In this document: positions 44,438 to 53,701 of the stretch, piece by piece
Layout: each line of letters starts with the position of its first letter
How positions within the stretch are numbered: the first letter of the stretch is position 1
Assembly (NCBI RefSeq): GCF_002844275.1
Contig: NZ_NXGX01000003.1
Coordinates: 415,549-479,548, forward strand
Length of the DNA stretch: 64,000 nt
Direction: 5' to 3'
Origin: Thalassospira lohafexi
Lineage (GTDB): Bacteria > Pseudomonadota > Alphaproteobacteria > Rhodospirillales > Thalassospiraceae
Position numbers and translations under genes: made by a program
Notes under the pieces: generated by a model
The model's input: the letters and a program-made list of their open reading frames with translations, nothing else
What the model was told of the DNA's origin: nothing
Database searches by the model: none

Positions 44438-45804
44438 CTGTGTTTGTCCTCTCTATCGGGCTAGCCGCATGTAGTGCGACCACGAGTATCACGGACCTGT
44501 TTGGCATGCAACGAGACGGGGCACCGGTGGAAACCGCCAACGACCCCGGCGCGAATGCGACCCGCGCACCGGATCAGGGATTGATCCCGGATGCCAATCC
44601 GTGGACAAACGATGCCGCCTTGCCAGAAGGGGTAGGCGAAGAAATCCCGACATTGTTTAATGATGAGGCCGCAACATCGGAAAAACGTGTTGCGTTGTTA
44701 TTGCCACTGTCAGGGCAGAATGCCGCCCTTGGCCGTGCGATGCGCCATGCCGCCGAACTGGCAATGTTTGATATCGCCGCGGATGATTTCATCTTGATGC
44801 CGATTGATACCGCCGGGACCTATCAGGGTGGGCAGAATGCCGCGCGTCAGGCGATTAATGCTGGTGCCAAGATGATCCTTGGTCCGCTGTTTTCCGAATC
44901 GGTAAGCGGTGCCAGCGAAGTTGCCAAATCGGCCAATGTGCCGGTGGTGGCCTTTTCCAACAACCGACGGGTTGCGGAAAATGGTGTGTGGGTCAACGGT
45001 TTGATCCCGGAAGACCAGATTGCGCGTGCGGTGGGCTATGCCACGACGCAGGGCAAATATCGTTTTGCCGCCCTGTTGCCGCAAAATGATTACGGTCGTC
45101 AGATTGCCGGTGCCTTGCAAAGTGTCGTGTCGCGCGTTGGCGGTACACTTGGCCGGGTTGCCTTCTATCAGCCGGGGTCCGAAAGCCTTCAGCAAACCAT
45201 CCGCGATTTTGCAAATTATGATGCACGGCGGGCGAATTTGCGGGCGCGCAAGGCACAGTTGAATGCCGAAGGCGGGACCGCAGCCAAACGCGCACTGCGG
45301 CGTCTTGAAGGTGTCGATACCCTTGGTGAGCTTGATTTTGATGCCTTGATCCTGCCGGCAACCGGTGGGGACTTGCGTCAGGTATCGGCCCTTCTGGCCT
45401 ATTTCGATATTGATCCATCGGTGGTGCAGTTTATCGGAACATTTGGCTGGAACGATCCGGGCCTGTTTACCGAACCAGCCCTTAAGGGCGGAATTTTTGC
45501 CGCCCCGAACCCGGAAAACTGGGAACTGTTTGCGGATCGGTTTGCGCGCACCTTTGGCGATCAGCCGCCACGTATTTCAAGTCTGGCCTATGACAGTACC
45601 GCTTTGGCGGCCTTGATGGCGCGTGATGAAAACAACATGTCCGAGGCGGCGTTGACCAACACCAGCGGATTTGTCGGGGTGGATGGTGTGTTTCGCCTGA
45701 CCCCAGATGGTCGGTCTGAGCGGGGGTATGCCATCATGCAAATCGGGCCAGAGGGGGCAAAGGTCATCGCCCCGGCCCCGGCCAGCTTTGATCAGGTATT
45801 CTGA
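44329..45804 (+). CDS. Penicillin-binding protein activator (LpoA-like lipoprotein)
   Basis: Outer-membrane lipoprotein with a periplasmic-binding-protein fold, the LpoA-like class thought to activate penicillin-binding proteins. The GTG at 44329 follows GGAGG by five bases and gives 491 residues. The signal has a long basic N-region, the hydrophobic VFVLSIGLAAC with lipidated cysteine, then a linker. The Peripla_BP_6-like domain starts at RVALLLPLSGQNAALGRAM and includes GAKMILGPLFSES and QNDYGRQIAGAL. A GTG at 44422 would give a shorter signal but lacks a ribosome site. The gene's 5' end overlaps rsmI on the opposite strand. Confidence 0.87.
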   Translation: MDSPKRHPGQNQAPRRQALKNFDRDSAWCRVVCRTASVFVLSIGLAACSATTSITDLFGMQRDGAPVETANDPGANATRAPDQGLIPDANPWTNDAALPEGVGEEIPTLFNDEAATSEKRVALLLPLSGQNAALGRAMRHAAELAMFDIAADDFILMPIDTAGTYQGGQNAARQAINAGAKMILGPLFSESVSGASEVAKSANVPVVAFSNNRRVAENGVWVNGLIPEDQIARAVGYATTQGKYRFAALLPQNDYGRQIAGALQSVVSRVGGTLGRVAFYQPGSESLQQTIRDFANYDARRANLRARKAQLNAEGGTAAKRALRRLEGVDTLGELDFDALILPATGGDLRQVSALLAYFDIDPSVVQFIGTFGWNDPGLFTEPALKGGIFAAPNPENWELFADRFARTFGDQPPRISSLAYDSTALAALMARDENNMSEAALTNTSGFVGVDGVFRLTPDGRSERGYAIMQIGPEGAKVIAPAPASFDQVF

Positions 45805-45840
45805 TTTGATCGGGTAAAACCGTATCGACAGTATGACGCA

Positions 45841-45876
45841 AAACGCCTGCCGGATTATGCCCCGGCGGGCGTTTTG
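45841..45876 (+). terminator. Terminator of the PBP-activator gene
   Basis: Fourteen-base imperfect stem AAAACGCCTGCCGG/CCGGCGGGCGTTTT, loop of eight. The 3' end of nth (stop at 45855-45857, minus strand) lies in this hairpin, so terminator and coding sequence are shared. Confidence 0.85.
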
Positions 45877-46508
45877 TCTTTGAAATTGCACAGATCATTA
45901 ACAATGCAGTCGCCACAACGCGGCTTGCGCGCCTTGCAGATATAGCGTCCATGCAGGATCAGCCAGTGATGCGCATGGGTCATAAAGCGCGAAGGCACCT
46001 TTTTCATCAGTCCTTTTTCCACCGCCAGAACCGTCTTGCCATTGGCCATACCGGTGCGATTGCCCAGACGGAAAATATGGGTATCAACCGCCATGGTGTG
46101 TTCACCCCAGGCAATATTGCGCACCACATTGGCGGTTTTACGCCCGACACCGGGCAGTTCTTCAAGCGCGTCCTGATCGTTGGGCACGATGCCATTATGT
46201 TTCTCGACCAGAATTTTGGCCGCGGCCATGACGTTCTTGGCCTTGCCGCGATACAGACCAATGGTTTTAATATGACTGATCAGGGCTTCTTCGCCCAGAT
46301 CAAGCATGTCTTGCGGGGTTTCAACGATCTGAAACAGCTTCTTGGTGGCCTTGTTCACCCCGATGTCGGTTGCCTGTGCTGATAGGGCGACAGCAACCAA
46401 AAGCGTATAGGGATTGGTGTAGTCCAGTTCCCCCTTGGGTTCCGGGTCGGCATCAGACAGACGCTGGAAAAAGGCGTCAATCGCGGCTTTGTTCATCGGG
46501 CGGGCCAT
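45855..46508 (-). CDS. nth: Endonuclease III (DNA glycosylase/AP lyase)
   Basis: Base-excision-repair enzyme removing oxidised pyrimidines. The 217-residue length fits. The helix-hairpin-helix is LEELPGVGRKTANVVRN near 113-129 with the catalytic lysine, and the catalytic aspartate is in AVDTHIFRLGNR near 140-151. The iron-sulfur cluster ligands Cys-x6-Cys-x2-Cys-x5-Cys are complete in CKARKPRCGDCIVNDLC near the C-terminus. Convergent with the PBP-activator gene, whose terminator it overlaps. Confidence 0.97.
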   Translation of the reverse strand: MARPMNKAAIDAFFQRLSDADPEPKGELDYTNPYTLLVAVALSAQATDIGVNKATKKLFQIVETPQDMLDLGEEALISHIKTIGLYRGKAKNVMAAAKILVEKHNGIVPNDQDALEELPGVGRKTANVVRNIAWGEHTMAVDTHIFRLGNRTGMANGKTVLAVEKGLMKKVPSRFMTHAHHWLILHGRYICKARKPRCGDCIVNDLCNFKDKTPAGA

Positions 46509-46712
46509 GGCAGAGAACTCTTTCTTGGTGCCGCATTTTTGCGGTCGATTTAGGGAACAGCATCTTGTTGAAATGCGGGTTCCGTGATCCGATCTCTTGA
46601 TCTGCTATTATATAAACGTGCAGGTTCAAAAAATCGAATTCTGATTGCAGCCCGGTCAAGACCGGGCGCAAAATCGCCGCGTACAAGCCGACCACGATCA
46701 GAGGGATATATA

Positions 46713-47213
46713 GTGCCCGCCGTACCGCGCAGTTCAAAACCGATCTTTAGCATTGCCCTGAGGCCGCCGCGTTCCCTGTCACGGCGCGGGGCGCGCAATG
46801 TTGTTTTCCTGCTGGCGGGGGCGACAACGACGATTGGCTTGATCTTTTGGTCGGTGGGGGCGTGGCCGGTGATCGGCTTTTTGGGGGTTGATGTGATTTT
46901 TCTGGCCCTGGCATTTCATTTCAGTTTCCGGGCGGCACGCGAAGAAGAACGGATTGAGTTGCATCCGGGGAATTTGCGGGTGACGCGAATCCCGGTGCGT
47001 GGCCGACGTCAGCAATATGATTTTCAGCCATATTGGCTGCGCGTTGTTCTTGAACGAGGCGAAGACGCGCAGTGCAGTCTTTTTTTGCAAACACATGGCA
47101 AAAGTCTGGAAATTGCCGGTTTTCTCGGGCCTGATGAAAAGGCCGATCTGGCCTCGCGACTTGAAGACGTGTTGCGTAAAAACCGTTGCTATCCGGCGCA
47201 AAACCCTGCCTGA
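46713..47213 (+). CDS. DUF2244 family membrane protein
   Basis: A 166-residue protein of the DUF2244 family. The GTG at 46713 with GAGGG seven bases before it is preferred (MPAVPRSSKPIFSIALRPPRSLS); the longer frame adds 43 basic residues of unlikely origin. Two membrane helices (about 28-70: NVVFLLAGATTTIGLIFWSVG and PVIGFLGVDVIFLALAFHF) are followed by a cytoplasmic or periplasmic beta-rich part with VTRIPVRGRRQQYDFQPYWLRV. Such genes often sit beside nth or cytochrome oxidase genes in alphaproteobacteria; function unknown. Confidence 0.88.
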   Translation: MPAVPRSSKPIFSIALRPPRSLSRRGARNVVFLLAGATTTIGLIFWSVGAWPVIGFLGVDVIFLALAFHFSFRAAREEERIELHPGNLRVTRIPVRGRRQQYDFQPYWLRVVLERGEDAQCSLFLQTHGKSLEIAGFLGPDEKADLASRLEDVLRKNRCYPAQNPA

Positions 47214-47391
47214 GAAATTAGATTTGCGCGTTTTGCAACCCGGTTATGACCGATTTGAAAAGCGCGAATTTCAAGGATCAAAACTGGCCTTATGCGCCAA
47301 TTTGGCGTTCTGGAGCGGGTTAAAATGCCCGTCATTGGATCAAAATCGGCGTTTGATCACCAAAAACACCCAAGATTCCCTGTTTTGACCG

Positions 47392-47420
47392 CTTGCGACT
47401 TTGTGGGGACTTTCATATAT
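47392..47420 (+). promoter_or_regulatory. Sigma-32 (RpoH)-type promoter of dnaK
   Basis: CTTGC, 17 bases, then CATATAT matches the alphaproteobacterial RpoH pattern CTTGC-N17/18-CYTATNT with one deviation. The predicted start is near 47427, leaving a leader of about 120 bases before dnaK. No CIRCE element is present. Confidence 0.7.
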
Positions 47421-47485
47421 AGGTGCGCGGGGTAACGAAGAACCCCCAGAAAAATTACGTGTATTAACACCATTGGTCCCAGGAG

Positions 47486-47521
47486 GTCCTGCGCGGCGCT
47501 TCATAGCGAAGGCTGCGGGAC
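47486..47521 (+). promoter_or_regulatory. Hairpin in the dnaK leader
   Basis: GTCCTGC (47486-47492) pairs with GCGGGAC (47515-47521), and an inner CGCT/AGCG stem closes a short loop. It ends 28 bases before the dnaK ATG. A regulatory or protective role for the leader is possible but unproven. Confidence 0.5.
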
Positions 47522-47549
47522 GGACCGGCCGCTAAAAGAGGAACTTACT

Positions 47550-49472
47550 ATGGGCAAAATTATTGGTATCGATCTTGGCACCACAAACTCATGCGTTGCA
47601 GTCATGGACGGCAAAGAAGCCCGCGTGATTGAAAACAGTGAAGGTGCCCGTACCACACCATCAATGGTCGCATTCACCGATGACGATGAACGTCTTGTCG
47701 GTCAGCCTGCAAAACGTCAGGCTGTGACCAACCCGGAAAACACCCTGTTTGCGATCAAACGTCTGATCGGCCGTCGCTACAGCGACGCTGAAGTCGAAAA
47801 AGACAAGGATCTGGTGCCGTACAAAATTATTGCCGGTGAAAACGGTGATGCATGGGTTGAAGTCAATGGCGAGAAAATGGCCCCGAGCCAGATCGCAGCC
47901 ATGGTGCTTCAGAAAATGAAGGAAACCGCAGAAGGCCATCTTGGCGAGCCGGTGACCGAAGCCGTGATTACCGTACCTGCGTATTTCAACGATTCGCAGC
48001 GTCAGGCAACCAAAGACGCCGGTAAAATCGCCGGTCTTGATGTTAAACGTATCATCAACGAGCCGACGGCAGCTGCCCTGGCCTATGGCCTGGACAAAAA
48101 AGAAGCTGGCACCGTGGTTGTTTATGACCTTGGTGGCGGTACTTTTGACGTGTCGGTTCTGGAAATCGGCGATGGTGTTTTCGAAGTTAAATCAACCAAC
48201 GGCGATACCTTCCTTGGTGGTGAAGACTTCGACAAACAGATCATTGATTACCTTGCTGACGAGTTCAAAAAAGAACAGCAGATCGATCTTCGTAAAGACC
48301 GTCTGGCCCTGCAGCGTCTGAAAGAAGCTGCTGAAAAAGCCAAGATCGAGCTTTCCTCGTCGATGCAGACAGATGTGAACCTGCCGTTCATCACCGCAGA
48401 CGCATCGGGTCCGAAGCACCTGAACATCAAACTGTCGCGTGCGAAGCTTGAAGGTCTGGTTGGCGATCTGATCGAACGCACCATGACGCCGTGCAAAGCC
48501 GCATTGAAAGATGCCGGCATCACCGCAGGCGAAATTGATGACGTGATCCTGGTTGGCGGCATGACCCGTATGCCGAAAGTTCAGGAACGCGTGAAAGAGT
48601 TCTTTGGCCGTGAGCCGCACAAAGGTGTGAACCCGGACGAAGTTGTTGCACTTGGTGCGGCGATTCAGGGTGGTGTCTTGCAGGGTGACGTTAAAGACGT
48701 CCTGCTGCTTGATGTTACTCCGCTGTCGCTGGGTATTGAGACCCTTGGTGGTGTCTTCACCCGTTTGATCGACCGTAACACCACGATCCCGACCCGCAAG
48801 TCGCAGACCTTCTCGACCGCTGAAGACAATCAGACGGCCGTGACCATCCGCGTCTTCCAGGGCGAACGTGAAATGGCGGCTGATAACAAGATGCTTGGCC
48901 AGTTTGATCTGGTTGGTATCCCGCCGGCACCGCGCGGTGTTCCGCAGATCGAAGTGACCTTTGACATTGATGCCAACGGTATCGTCAACGTGTCTGCCAA
49001 AGATAAGGCAACCAACAAGGAACAGCAGATCCGCATTCAGGCATCTGGTGGTCTTGGCGATGACGAAATCGAAAAAATGGTCAAAGACGCGGAAAGCAAT
49101 GCCGAGTCTGATAAACAGCGTAAGGCACTTGTTGAAGCCCGTAACCAGGCCGAAGCCGTTGTTCACTCGACCGAGAAAAACCTGACCGAGCATGGCGACA
49201 AGGTTGACGATGCAACCAAGTCAGAAATCGAAAACGCCCTGTCGGCTTTGAAAGAAGCCAAGGACGGTGAAGATGCCGATGCGATCACCGCAAAGGTCAA
49301 CGAACTTCAGCAGGCTGCGATGAAACTTGGCGAAGCCATGTATCAGGCCCAGCAGGCAGAAGACGGTGGCGCAGAAGGTGACGCTGCGGATGCAGGTGCG
49401 TCAGCACAGGCTGATGACGGTGTTGTTGATGCCGACTTCGAAGAAGTCGACGACAACAAAAAAGATAAATAA
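47550..49472 (+). CDS. dnaK: Molecular chaperone DnaK (Hsp70)
   Basis: ATP-dependent chaperone for folding and stress protection. The 640 residues match E. coli DnaK in length. The ATPase domain opens [20 protein letters not shown], with [13 protein letters not shown] and [16 protein letters not shown] further in. The substrate-binding domain follows ([15 protein letters not shown] near 390), and the C-terminus ends in an acidic tail with the EEVDD motif. RpoH-type promoter and structured leader upstream; a terminator-like hairpin directly follows the stop before dnaJ. AGAGGAA is the ribosome site. Confidence 0.99.
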   Translation: MGKIIGIDLGTTNSCVAVMDGKEARVIENSEGARTTPSMVAFTDDDERLVGQPAKRQAVTNPENTLFAIKRLIGRRYSDAEVEKDKDLVPYKIIAGENGDAWVEVNGEKMAPSQIAAMVLQKMKETAEGHLGEPVTEAVITVPAYFNDSQRQATKDAGKIAGLDVKRIINEPTAAALAYGLDKKEAGTVVVYDLGGGTFDVSVLEIGDGVFEVKSTNGDTFLGGEDFDKQIIDYLADEFKKEQQIDLRKDRLALQRLKEAAEKAKIELSSSMQTDVNLPFITADASGPKHLNIKLSRAKLEGLVGDLIERTMTPCKAALKDAGITAGEIDDVILVGGMTRMPKVQERVKEFFGREPHKGVNPDEVVALGAAIQGGVLQGDVKDVLLLDVTPLSLGIETLGGVFTRLIDRNTTIPTRKSQTFSTAEDNQTAVTIRVFQGEREMAADNKMLGQFDLVGIPPAPRGVPQIEVTFDIDANGIVNVSAKDKATNKEQQIRIQASGGLGDDEIEKMVKDAESNAESDKQRKALVEARNQAEAVVHSTEKNLTEHGDKVDDATKSEIENALSALKEAKDGEDADAITAKVNELQQAAMKLGEAMYQAQQAEDGGAEGDAADAGASAQADDGVVDADFEEVDDNKKDK

Positions 49473-49494
49473 GACGACCGCAGAGGTCGTCTTT
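49471..49494 (+). terminator. Hairpin at the dnaK stop codon
   Basis: AAGACGACC/GGTCGTCTT with a five-base GCAGA loop begins in the dnaK stop codon and is followed by a short T-run (CTTTAA), so it may only partially terminate before dnaJ. Confidence 0.65.
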
Positions 49495-49517
49495 AACGAC
49501 GCCCTGTAAATAAAAAT

Positions 49518-49555
49518 CGGGCCGTTCCGGACGCAGAAACTGCTGGGACGGCCCG
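49518..49555 (+). promoter_or_regulatory. Second hairpin in the dnaK-dnaJ gap
   Basis: CGGGCCGTTCC/GGGACGGCCCG, eleven pairs including one G-T, ends 20 bases before the dnaJ ATG. It has no T-run and may influence dnaJ translation or protect the dnaK message. Confidence 0.6.
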
Positions 49556-49575
49556 ACCGTATTTCGGAGTTACAG

Positions 49576-50730
49576 ATGGCGAAAGAAGATTACTACGAGC
49601 TGTTGGGTGTCAGTAAAGACGCCAGCGCGGCCGAGCTCAAAAGCGCCTATCGCAAGCAGGCCATGAAATTCCATCCGGATAAAAATCCGGGCAATACCGA
49701 AGCCGAAGTTAAATTCAAGCAGGTCAACGAAGCGTACGAAATCCTCAAGGATGACGAAAAGCGCGCGGCCTATGATCGTTTTGGTCATGCTGCCTTTGAA
49801 CAGGGTGGTCCCGGTGGGGGCGGCTTTGGAGGTGGTGGCTTTGGCGGCGGCGGTTTCGGTGGCGGCGGATTTTCCGATGTCTTCGACGAAATCTTTGGCG
49901 CTATGGGGGGCGGTGGTCGCCGTGGTGGCGGTGGATCGTCGCGCGGTGCCGATCTGCGCTACAATATGGCGATCACGCTCGAAGAAGCATTCGAAGGCAA
50001 GAAAGCCGAAATCACCATTCCGGGATCGGTTTCGTGTGAAGAATGTGACGGTACCGGTGCAGAAGCCGGTTCCCAGCCTGTGACCTGCCCGACTTGTAAT
50101 GGCCACGGTAAAGTCCGTGCCCAGCAAGGGTTCTTTACCATTGAACGCACCTGCCCGAGCTGTCATGGCAAAGGCAAGATCGTTAAAAACCCGTGCAAAT
50201 CGTGCCATGGTGTCGGTCGCGTTGAAAAGGAAAAAACCCTGCAGGTCACGATCCCGCAAGGGGTTGAGGACGGCACACGTATTCGCCTCGCGAGCGAAGG
50301 CGAAGCCGGAACCAATGGGGCACCGGCGGGTGATCTTTATATCTTCCTTGATATTGCGCATCACCGGTTCTTCCAGCGTGAAGGGGCGAACCTGTATTGC
50401 CGGATTCCGATCCCGATGGGCAAGGCTGCCCTTGGTGGCACCATCGAGGTGCCGACCATTGAAGGCACGCGCACCCGGATCAACATTCCAGCCGGAACCC
50501 AGTCGGGTCAGCAGCTTCGGCTGCGGGGCAAGGGCATGACCATCCTGCGGTCTCAGGCGCGCGGGGACATGTTTGTTGAAATCAGCGTCGAAACGCCGGT
50601 CAATCTGACCGACCGCCAGAAAGAACTTCTGGAAGAATTCGACGAGATTTCGCGTGCAGAAGGCTCCAGCCCGGAAAGCGAAGGCTTCTTTTCCAAGATG
50701 AAAGAAATCTGGAAAGACCTGACGGACTAG
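49576..50730 (+). CDS. dnaJ: Chaperone DnaJ (Hsp40)
   Basis: Co-chaperone that delivers substrates and stimulates the DnaK ATPase. The 384-residue type I DnaJ has a J domain at 1-70 with the HPD tripeptide in [11 protein letters not shown], a glycine/phenylalanine-rich linker with repeated GGGFGGG units, and a zinc domain with four CxxCxGxG repeats ([32 protein letters not shown]). The C-terminal domain then follows. GGAG is seven bases before the ATG. It lies 103 bases after dnaK. Confidence 0.99.
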   Translation: MAKEDYYELLGVSKDASAAELKSAYRKQAMKFHPDKNPGNTEAEVKFKQVNEAYEILKDDEKRAAYDRFGHAAFEQGGPGGGGFGGGGFGGGGFGGGGFSDVFDEIFGAMGGGGRRGGGGSSRGADLRYNMAITLEEAFEGKKAEITIPGSVSCEECDGTGAEAGSQPVTCPTCNGHGKVRAQQGFFTIERTCPSCHGKGKIVKNPCKSCHGVGRVEKEKTLQVTIPQGVEDGTRIRLASEGEAGTNGAPAGDLYIFLDIAHHRFFQREGANLYCRIPIPMGKAALGGTIEVPTIEGTRTRINIPAGTQSGQQLRLRGKGMTILRSQARGDMFVEISVETPVNLTDRQKELLEEFDEISRAEGSSPESEGFFSKMKEIWKDLTD

Positions 50731-50773
50731 GCACCATGCAATATCGTTCCGGTTTTGGAACGAAAAAGGATTT

Positions 50774-50806
50774 AACCCCACTCTGTTATGCGGAGTGGGG
50801 TTTTTC
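50774..50806 (+). terminator. Terminator of dnaJ
   Basis: Eight-base perfect stem CCCCACTC/GAGTGGGG, nine-base loop and TTTTT tail. It overlaps the 3' end of the convergent LysR gene, whose last codons are formed by terminator sequence. Confidence 0.9.
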
Positions 50807-51724
50807 TTTGGCCGGATGGCTTGGCCAAGGGTGGCTTTTGACGAAATCAATAAAGGTCCGCAAGGGTGTCGGGACAAGCCGACGTCCCGGATAATACAGT
50901 TTGGGTCCCGGAAACCGCGGCCACCAGTCCGACAGCACCGGGACGAGTGCTCCGCTGTCAAAATAGGGCTGGAGCCAGTCTTCAAACAGATAAAGGATGC
51001 CTGTGCCCTGACAAGCGGCCACAGTCGCAAGGTCGGTCCCGCCGCCCGGTCGGACAAGTAACGGACCGGTCGGGTTGAGTTCGATGGTTTCGTCGCCGCG
51101 TTCAAATTCCCACGGATGTAGTGCCCCGCTGGCAAAGCGGCCACGCAGGCAGGCATGGTCCAGAAGGTCACGGGGATGTTCGGGTATGCCGTGCTGTTTT
51201 AGATATCCGGGCGATGCGGCAGCGGCAAAACGCTGGCTGCGCGGGCCAATCGGAATGGCGATCATGTCCTGTTCAAGGCTTTCATCATACCGGATGCCGG
51301 CATCACATCCTTCGGCCAGAACATCGACAAAGCTTTCTTCGGTGATGATTTCGACCCGGATACCGGGATAGGCGGCCAGAAAGGCCGGGATGATATCGGG
51401 CAGGACAAGACGGGCGGCACTGACCGGGACATTCAGTTTAAGGGTCCCGACCGGCCGGTCCCGATAGCTGTTAACGACATCAAGTGCGAGTTCCATTTCA
51501 TCAAGTGCTGGGGAAAGCCGTTGCAACAGTCCTTCTCCGGCCTCGGTCAGGGCGACACTGCGCGTGCTGCGGTTAAACAGCCGCACGCCAAGTTGCGATT
51601 CAAGGCGGCGAACCTGATCGCTTAAGCGCGATGCGCTGCCGTTGCTCAGGCGGGCACCTTCGCGAAAACCCCCGGCGCGCGCGACCGTGACAAAGGCGGT
51701 GATGGTGGCCAGATCCAGTTTCAT
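50786..51724 (-). CDS. LysR-family transcriptional regulator
   Basis: A 312-residue LysR-type regulator. The helix-turn-helix lies at about 14-45 (GGFREGARLSNGSASRLSDQVRRLE region, with VTVARAG before it), and a substrate-binding effector domain follows with LNVPVSAARLVLPDIIPAFLAAYPG split across 98-121. The final residues KEKPHSA and stop are read from the dnaJ terminator hairpin. It diverges from an aldo/keto reductase gene, and a palindromic site lies between the two starts, so it probably controls that enzyme in response to an unknown compound. Confidence 0.92.
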   Translation of the reverse strand: MKLDLATITAFVTVARAGGFREGARLSNGSASRLSDQVRRLESQLGVRLFNRSTRSVALTEAGEGLLQRLSPALDEMELALDVVNSYRDRPVGTLKLNVPVSAARLVLPDIIPAFLAAYPGIRVEIITEESFVDVLAEGCDAGIRYDESLEQDMIAIPIGPRSQRFAAAASPGYLKQHGIPEHPRDLLDHACLRGRFASGALHPWEFERGDETIELNPTGPLLVRPGGGTDLATVAACQGTGILYLFEDWLQPYFDSGALVPVLSDWWPRFPGPKLYYPGRRLVPTPLRTFIDFVKSHPWPSHPAKEKPHSA

Positions 51725-51735
51725 TGTTCCAAATT

Positions 51736-51762
51736 CCGTACAACCTGTATCAATTGTACCGG
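51736..51762. promoter_or_regulatory. Putative LysR operator
   Basis: CCGTACAA (51736-51743) and TTGTACCGG (51754-51762) form an inverted repeat with a ten-base spacer, about 70 bases before the aldo/keto reductase ATG and 12 bases from the LysR ATG. The T-N11-A-type spacing is typical for LysR sites. Confidence 0.65.
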
Positions 51763-51830
51763 ATTGTTGATCACGGGAATAGGCGTTAGCGTCCTGTCAG
51801 ACAGAAATCCTGATAGGAAGGAGAATTCCC

Positions 51831-52715
51831 ATGACCATGATCGAACAGGCAGGAACATTTGCGATTGGTGATTTGACGGTGAACCGCATGGGCTATGGCG
51901 CGATGCAGTTGGCTGGGCCGGGGGTGTTTGGCCCGCCAAAGGACCGGAATGAGGCGATTGCGGTTTTACATGCCGCCCGCGAAGCCGGGGTCAATCACAT
52001 CGATACCAGCGACTTTTACGGGCCGCACATCACCAATCAACTGATCAAGGAAGCGCTTCATCCTTATCAGGATGATTTAGTGATTGTGACCAAGATCGCG
52101 GCAAAACGCGGCGATGATGGTGCTTGGTTGCCAGCCCTGTCGCCCGACGAACTGACATCGGCGGTGCATGACAATCTGCGCAATCTGGGCATTGATGCGA
52201 TTGATGTGGTCAATTTCCGCTCCATGCACGGGCTTCATGGCCCGGCGGAAGGATCGATTGGTGAACCGCTTTCGGTTCTTGCCGAGTTGCAAAAACAAGG
52301 CCTTATCCGTCATATCGGCCTGTCGAACGTCACCCCGACCCAAATTGCCGAAGGGCGCGAGATTTGCGACATCGCCTGTGTCCAGAACCAGTACAACCTT
52401 GCCCATCGCGATGACGACGGTTTGATTGACGATCTGGCGGCGGATGGCATTCCCTATGTGCCGTTTTTCCCGCTTGGGGGCTTCTCGCCATTGCAGTCAG
52501 AAACCTTGTCACAGGTTGCCAAACGTCTTGAGGCATCGCCGATGCAGGTCGCGCTTGCGTGGTTATTACAGCGGTCCCCCAATATCCTGCTTATTCCGGG
52601 GACATCGTCGCGCAAACACTTGTCACAGAACCTTGCGGCGGCGGGTTTGACGATCCCGGCGGATGCGATTGCCGAGCTTAATGCGATTGCGGCACAGGCG
52701 GTGACATCAGCCTGA
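51831..52715 (+). CDS. Aldo/keto reductase
   Basis: NADPH-dependent oxidoreductase of the aldo/keto reductase fold, 294 residues. The catalytic tetrad is visible: Asp and Tyr in HIDTSDFYGPH near 47-57, Lys in IVTKIAAKRG near 82-91, and His in NFRSMHGLHG near 127-136. The C-terminal cofactor segment LLIPGTSSRKHLSQNLAA is typical. AGGAAGGAG precedes the ATG (a second in-frame ATG is two codons later). The substrate is unknown; the divergent LysR gene and shared palindrome suggest inducible expression. Confidence 0.93.
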   Translation: MTMIEQAGTFAIGDLTVNRMGYGAMQLAGPGVFGPPKDRNEAIAVLHAAREAGVNHIDTSDFYGPHITNQLIKEALHPYQDDLVIVTKIAAKRGDDGAWLPALSPDELTSAVHDNLRNLGIDAIDVVNFRSMHGLHGPAEGSIGEPLSVLAELQKQGLIRHIGLSNVTPTQIAEGREICDIACVQNQYNLAHRDDDGLIDDLAADGIPYVPFFPLGGFSPLQSETLSQVAKRLEASPMQVALAWLLQRSPNILLIPGTSSRKHLSQNLAAAGLTIPADAIAELNAIAAQAVTSA

Positions 52716-52819
52716 ATGGGCTGATGCTGGTCTTTTGCGCATTTCCGGTGATTTCATCGTGCGGCGGCATGTGATAAAGCAATCACACGTTTGAAATTAC
52801 GGATCCTAGGAGACCGGAA

Positions 52820-53620
52820 ATGAAAGTCGGGATTGTTGGTTGTGCTGGCCGGATGGGCCGGATGCTGGTGAATGAAACGGCCAAGACCAAGGGCTGCGAA
52901 GTTGGTGGCGGCACGGATCTTCCGGGCAGTTCATTCATTGGCAAGGACGTCACCTTGATTGCCGGTCTGGAAGAAAGTGGCGTTCTGGTTGGTGACGATC
53001 CCAAGGCGTTGTTTGAAACCGTTGATGCGGTGATTGATTTCACCGCCCCGGCGGCCACCATGAAACACGCGAAACTGGCGGCTGAAACCGGGACCATCCT
53101 TGTGATTGGTACGACCGGGCTTTCCAATGACCAGAAAGACGAGTTGAAAGTTGCGGCGCAAAACGCCCCGATCATTTTTGCGCCGAACATGAGTGTCGGT
53201 GTCAATCTTGCCTTTGCACTGGTCGAAAAGGTGGCGGCGGTTCTTGATAAGGACGTGGCCGACATCGAAATCGTTGAAATGCATCACAAGCACAAGGTCG
53301 ATGCGCCGTCAGGGACCGCCCTTGGCCTTGGTGAAGCCGCTGCCAAGGGGCGTGGTGTTGTGCTTGATGATGTGTCGGTGCGATCACGCGACGGGCATAC
53401 AGGTGCGCGTGAGGACGGCACAATCGGTTTTGCGACGCTCCGCGGTGGCGATGTTGTCGGTGATCATACGGTTGTCTTTGCCTGCGAGGGTGAGCGCATC
53501 GAGATCACCCACAAGGCATCCTCACGCGAAGTGTTCGCCAAGGGGGCCGTGCGGGCCGCAAAATGGGCCGAAGGCAAGGCGCCGGGACTTTATTCCATGC
53601 GCGATGTCTTGGGGCTTTAA
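52820..53620 (+). CDS. dapB: 4-hydroxy-tetrahydrodipicolinate reductase
   Basis: Second committed step of the diaminopimelate/lysine pathway, feeding peptidoglycan and lysine. The 266-residue enzyme has the nucleotide-binding GCAGRMGRM at 7-15, FTAPAATM near 75-82 and the catalytic block EIVEMHHKHKVDAPSGTA near 150-167 with the His and Lys pair. The C-terminal tetramerisation domain (GDHTVVFACEGERIEITH) follows. AGGAG is eight bases before the ATG. Single gene with a strong terminator. Confidence 0.98.
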   Translation: MKVGIVGCAGRMGRMLVNETAKTKGCEVGGGTDLPGSSFIGKDVTLIAGLEESGVLVGDDPKALFETVDAVIDFTAPAATMKHAKLAAETGTILVIGTTGLSNDQKDELKVAAQNAPIIFAPNMSVGVNLAFALVEKVAAVLDKDVADIEIVEMHHKHKVDAPSGTALGLGEAAAKGRGVVLDDVSVRSRDGHTGAREDGTIGFATLRGGDVVGDHTVVFACEGERIEITHKASSREVFAKGAVRAAKWAEGKAPGLYSMRDVLGL

Positions 53621-53667
53621 GCCTGACATCGGACGTGTCACAGCCGACTTTATACCGTGAGATGATT

Positions 53668-53701
53668 AACACCGGCCAGAGACATCAGGCCGGTGTTTTT
53701 A
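53668..53701 (+). terminator. Terminator of dapB
   Basis: Ten-base perfect stem AACACCGGCC/GGCCGGTGTT, ten-base loop and T-run. It abuts the stop codon of the convergent binding-protein gene. Confidence 0.92.

Noticed and set aside
49570..51171. 533-codon open frame on the minus strand
   Set aside because: Antisense to dnaJ and in another frame of the LysR gene; no ribosome site and no family resemblance.
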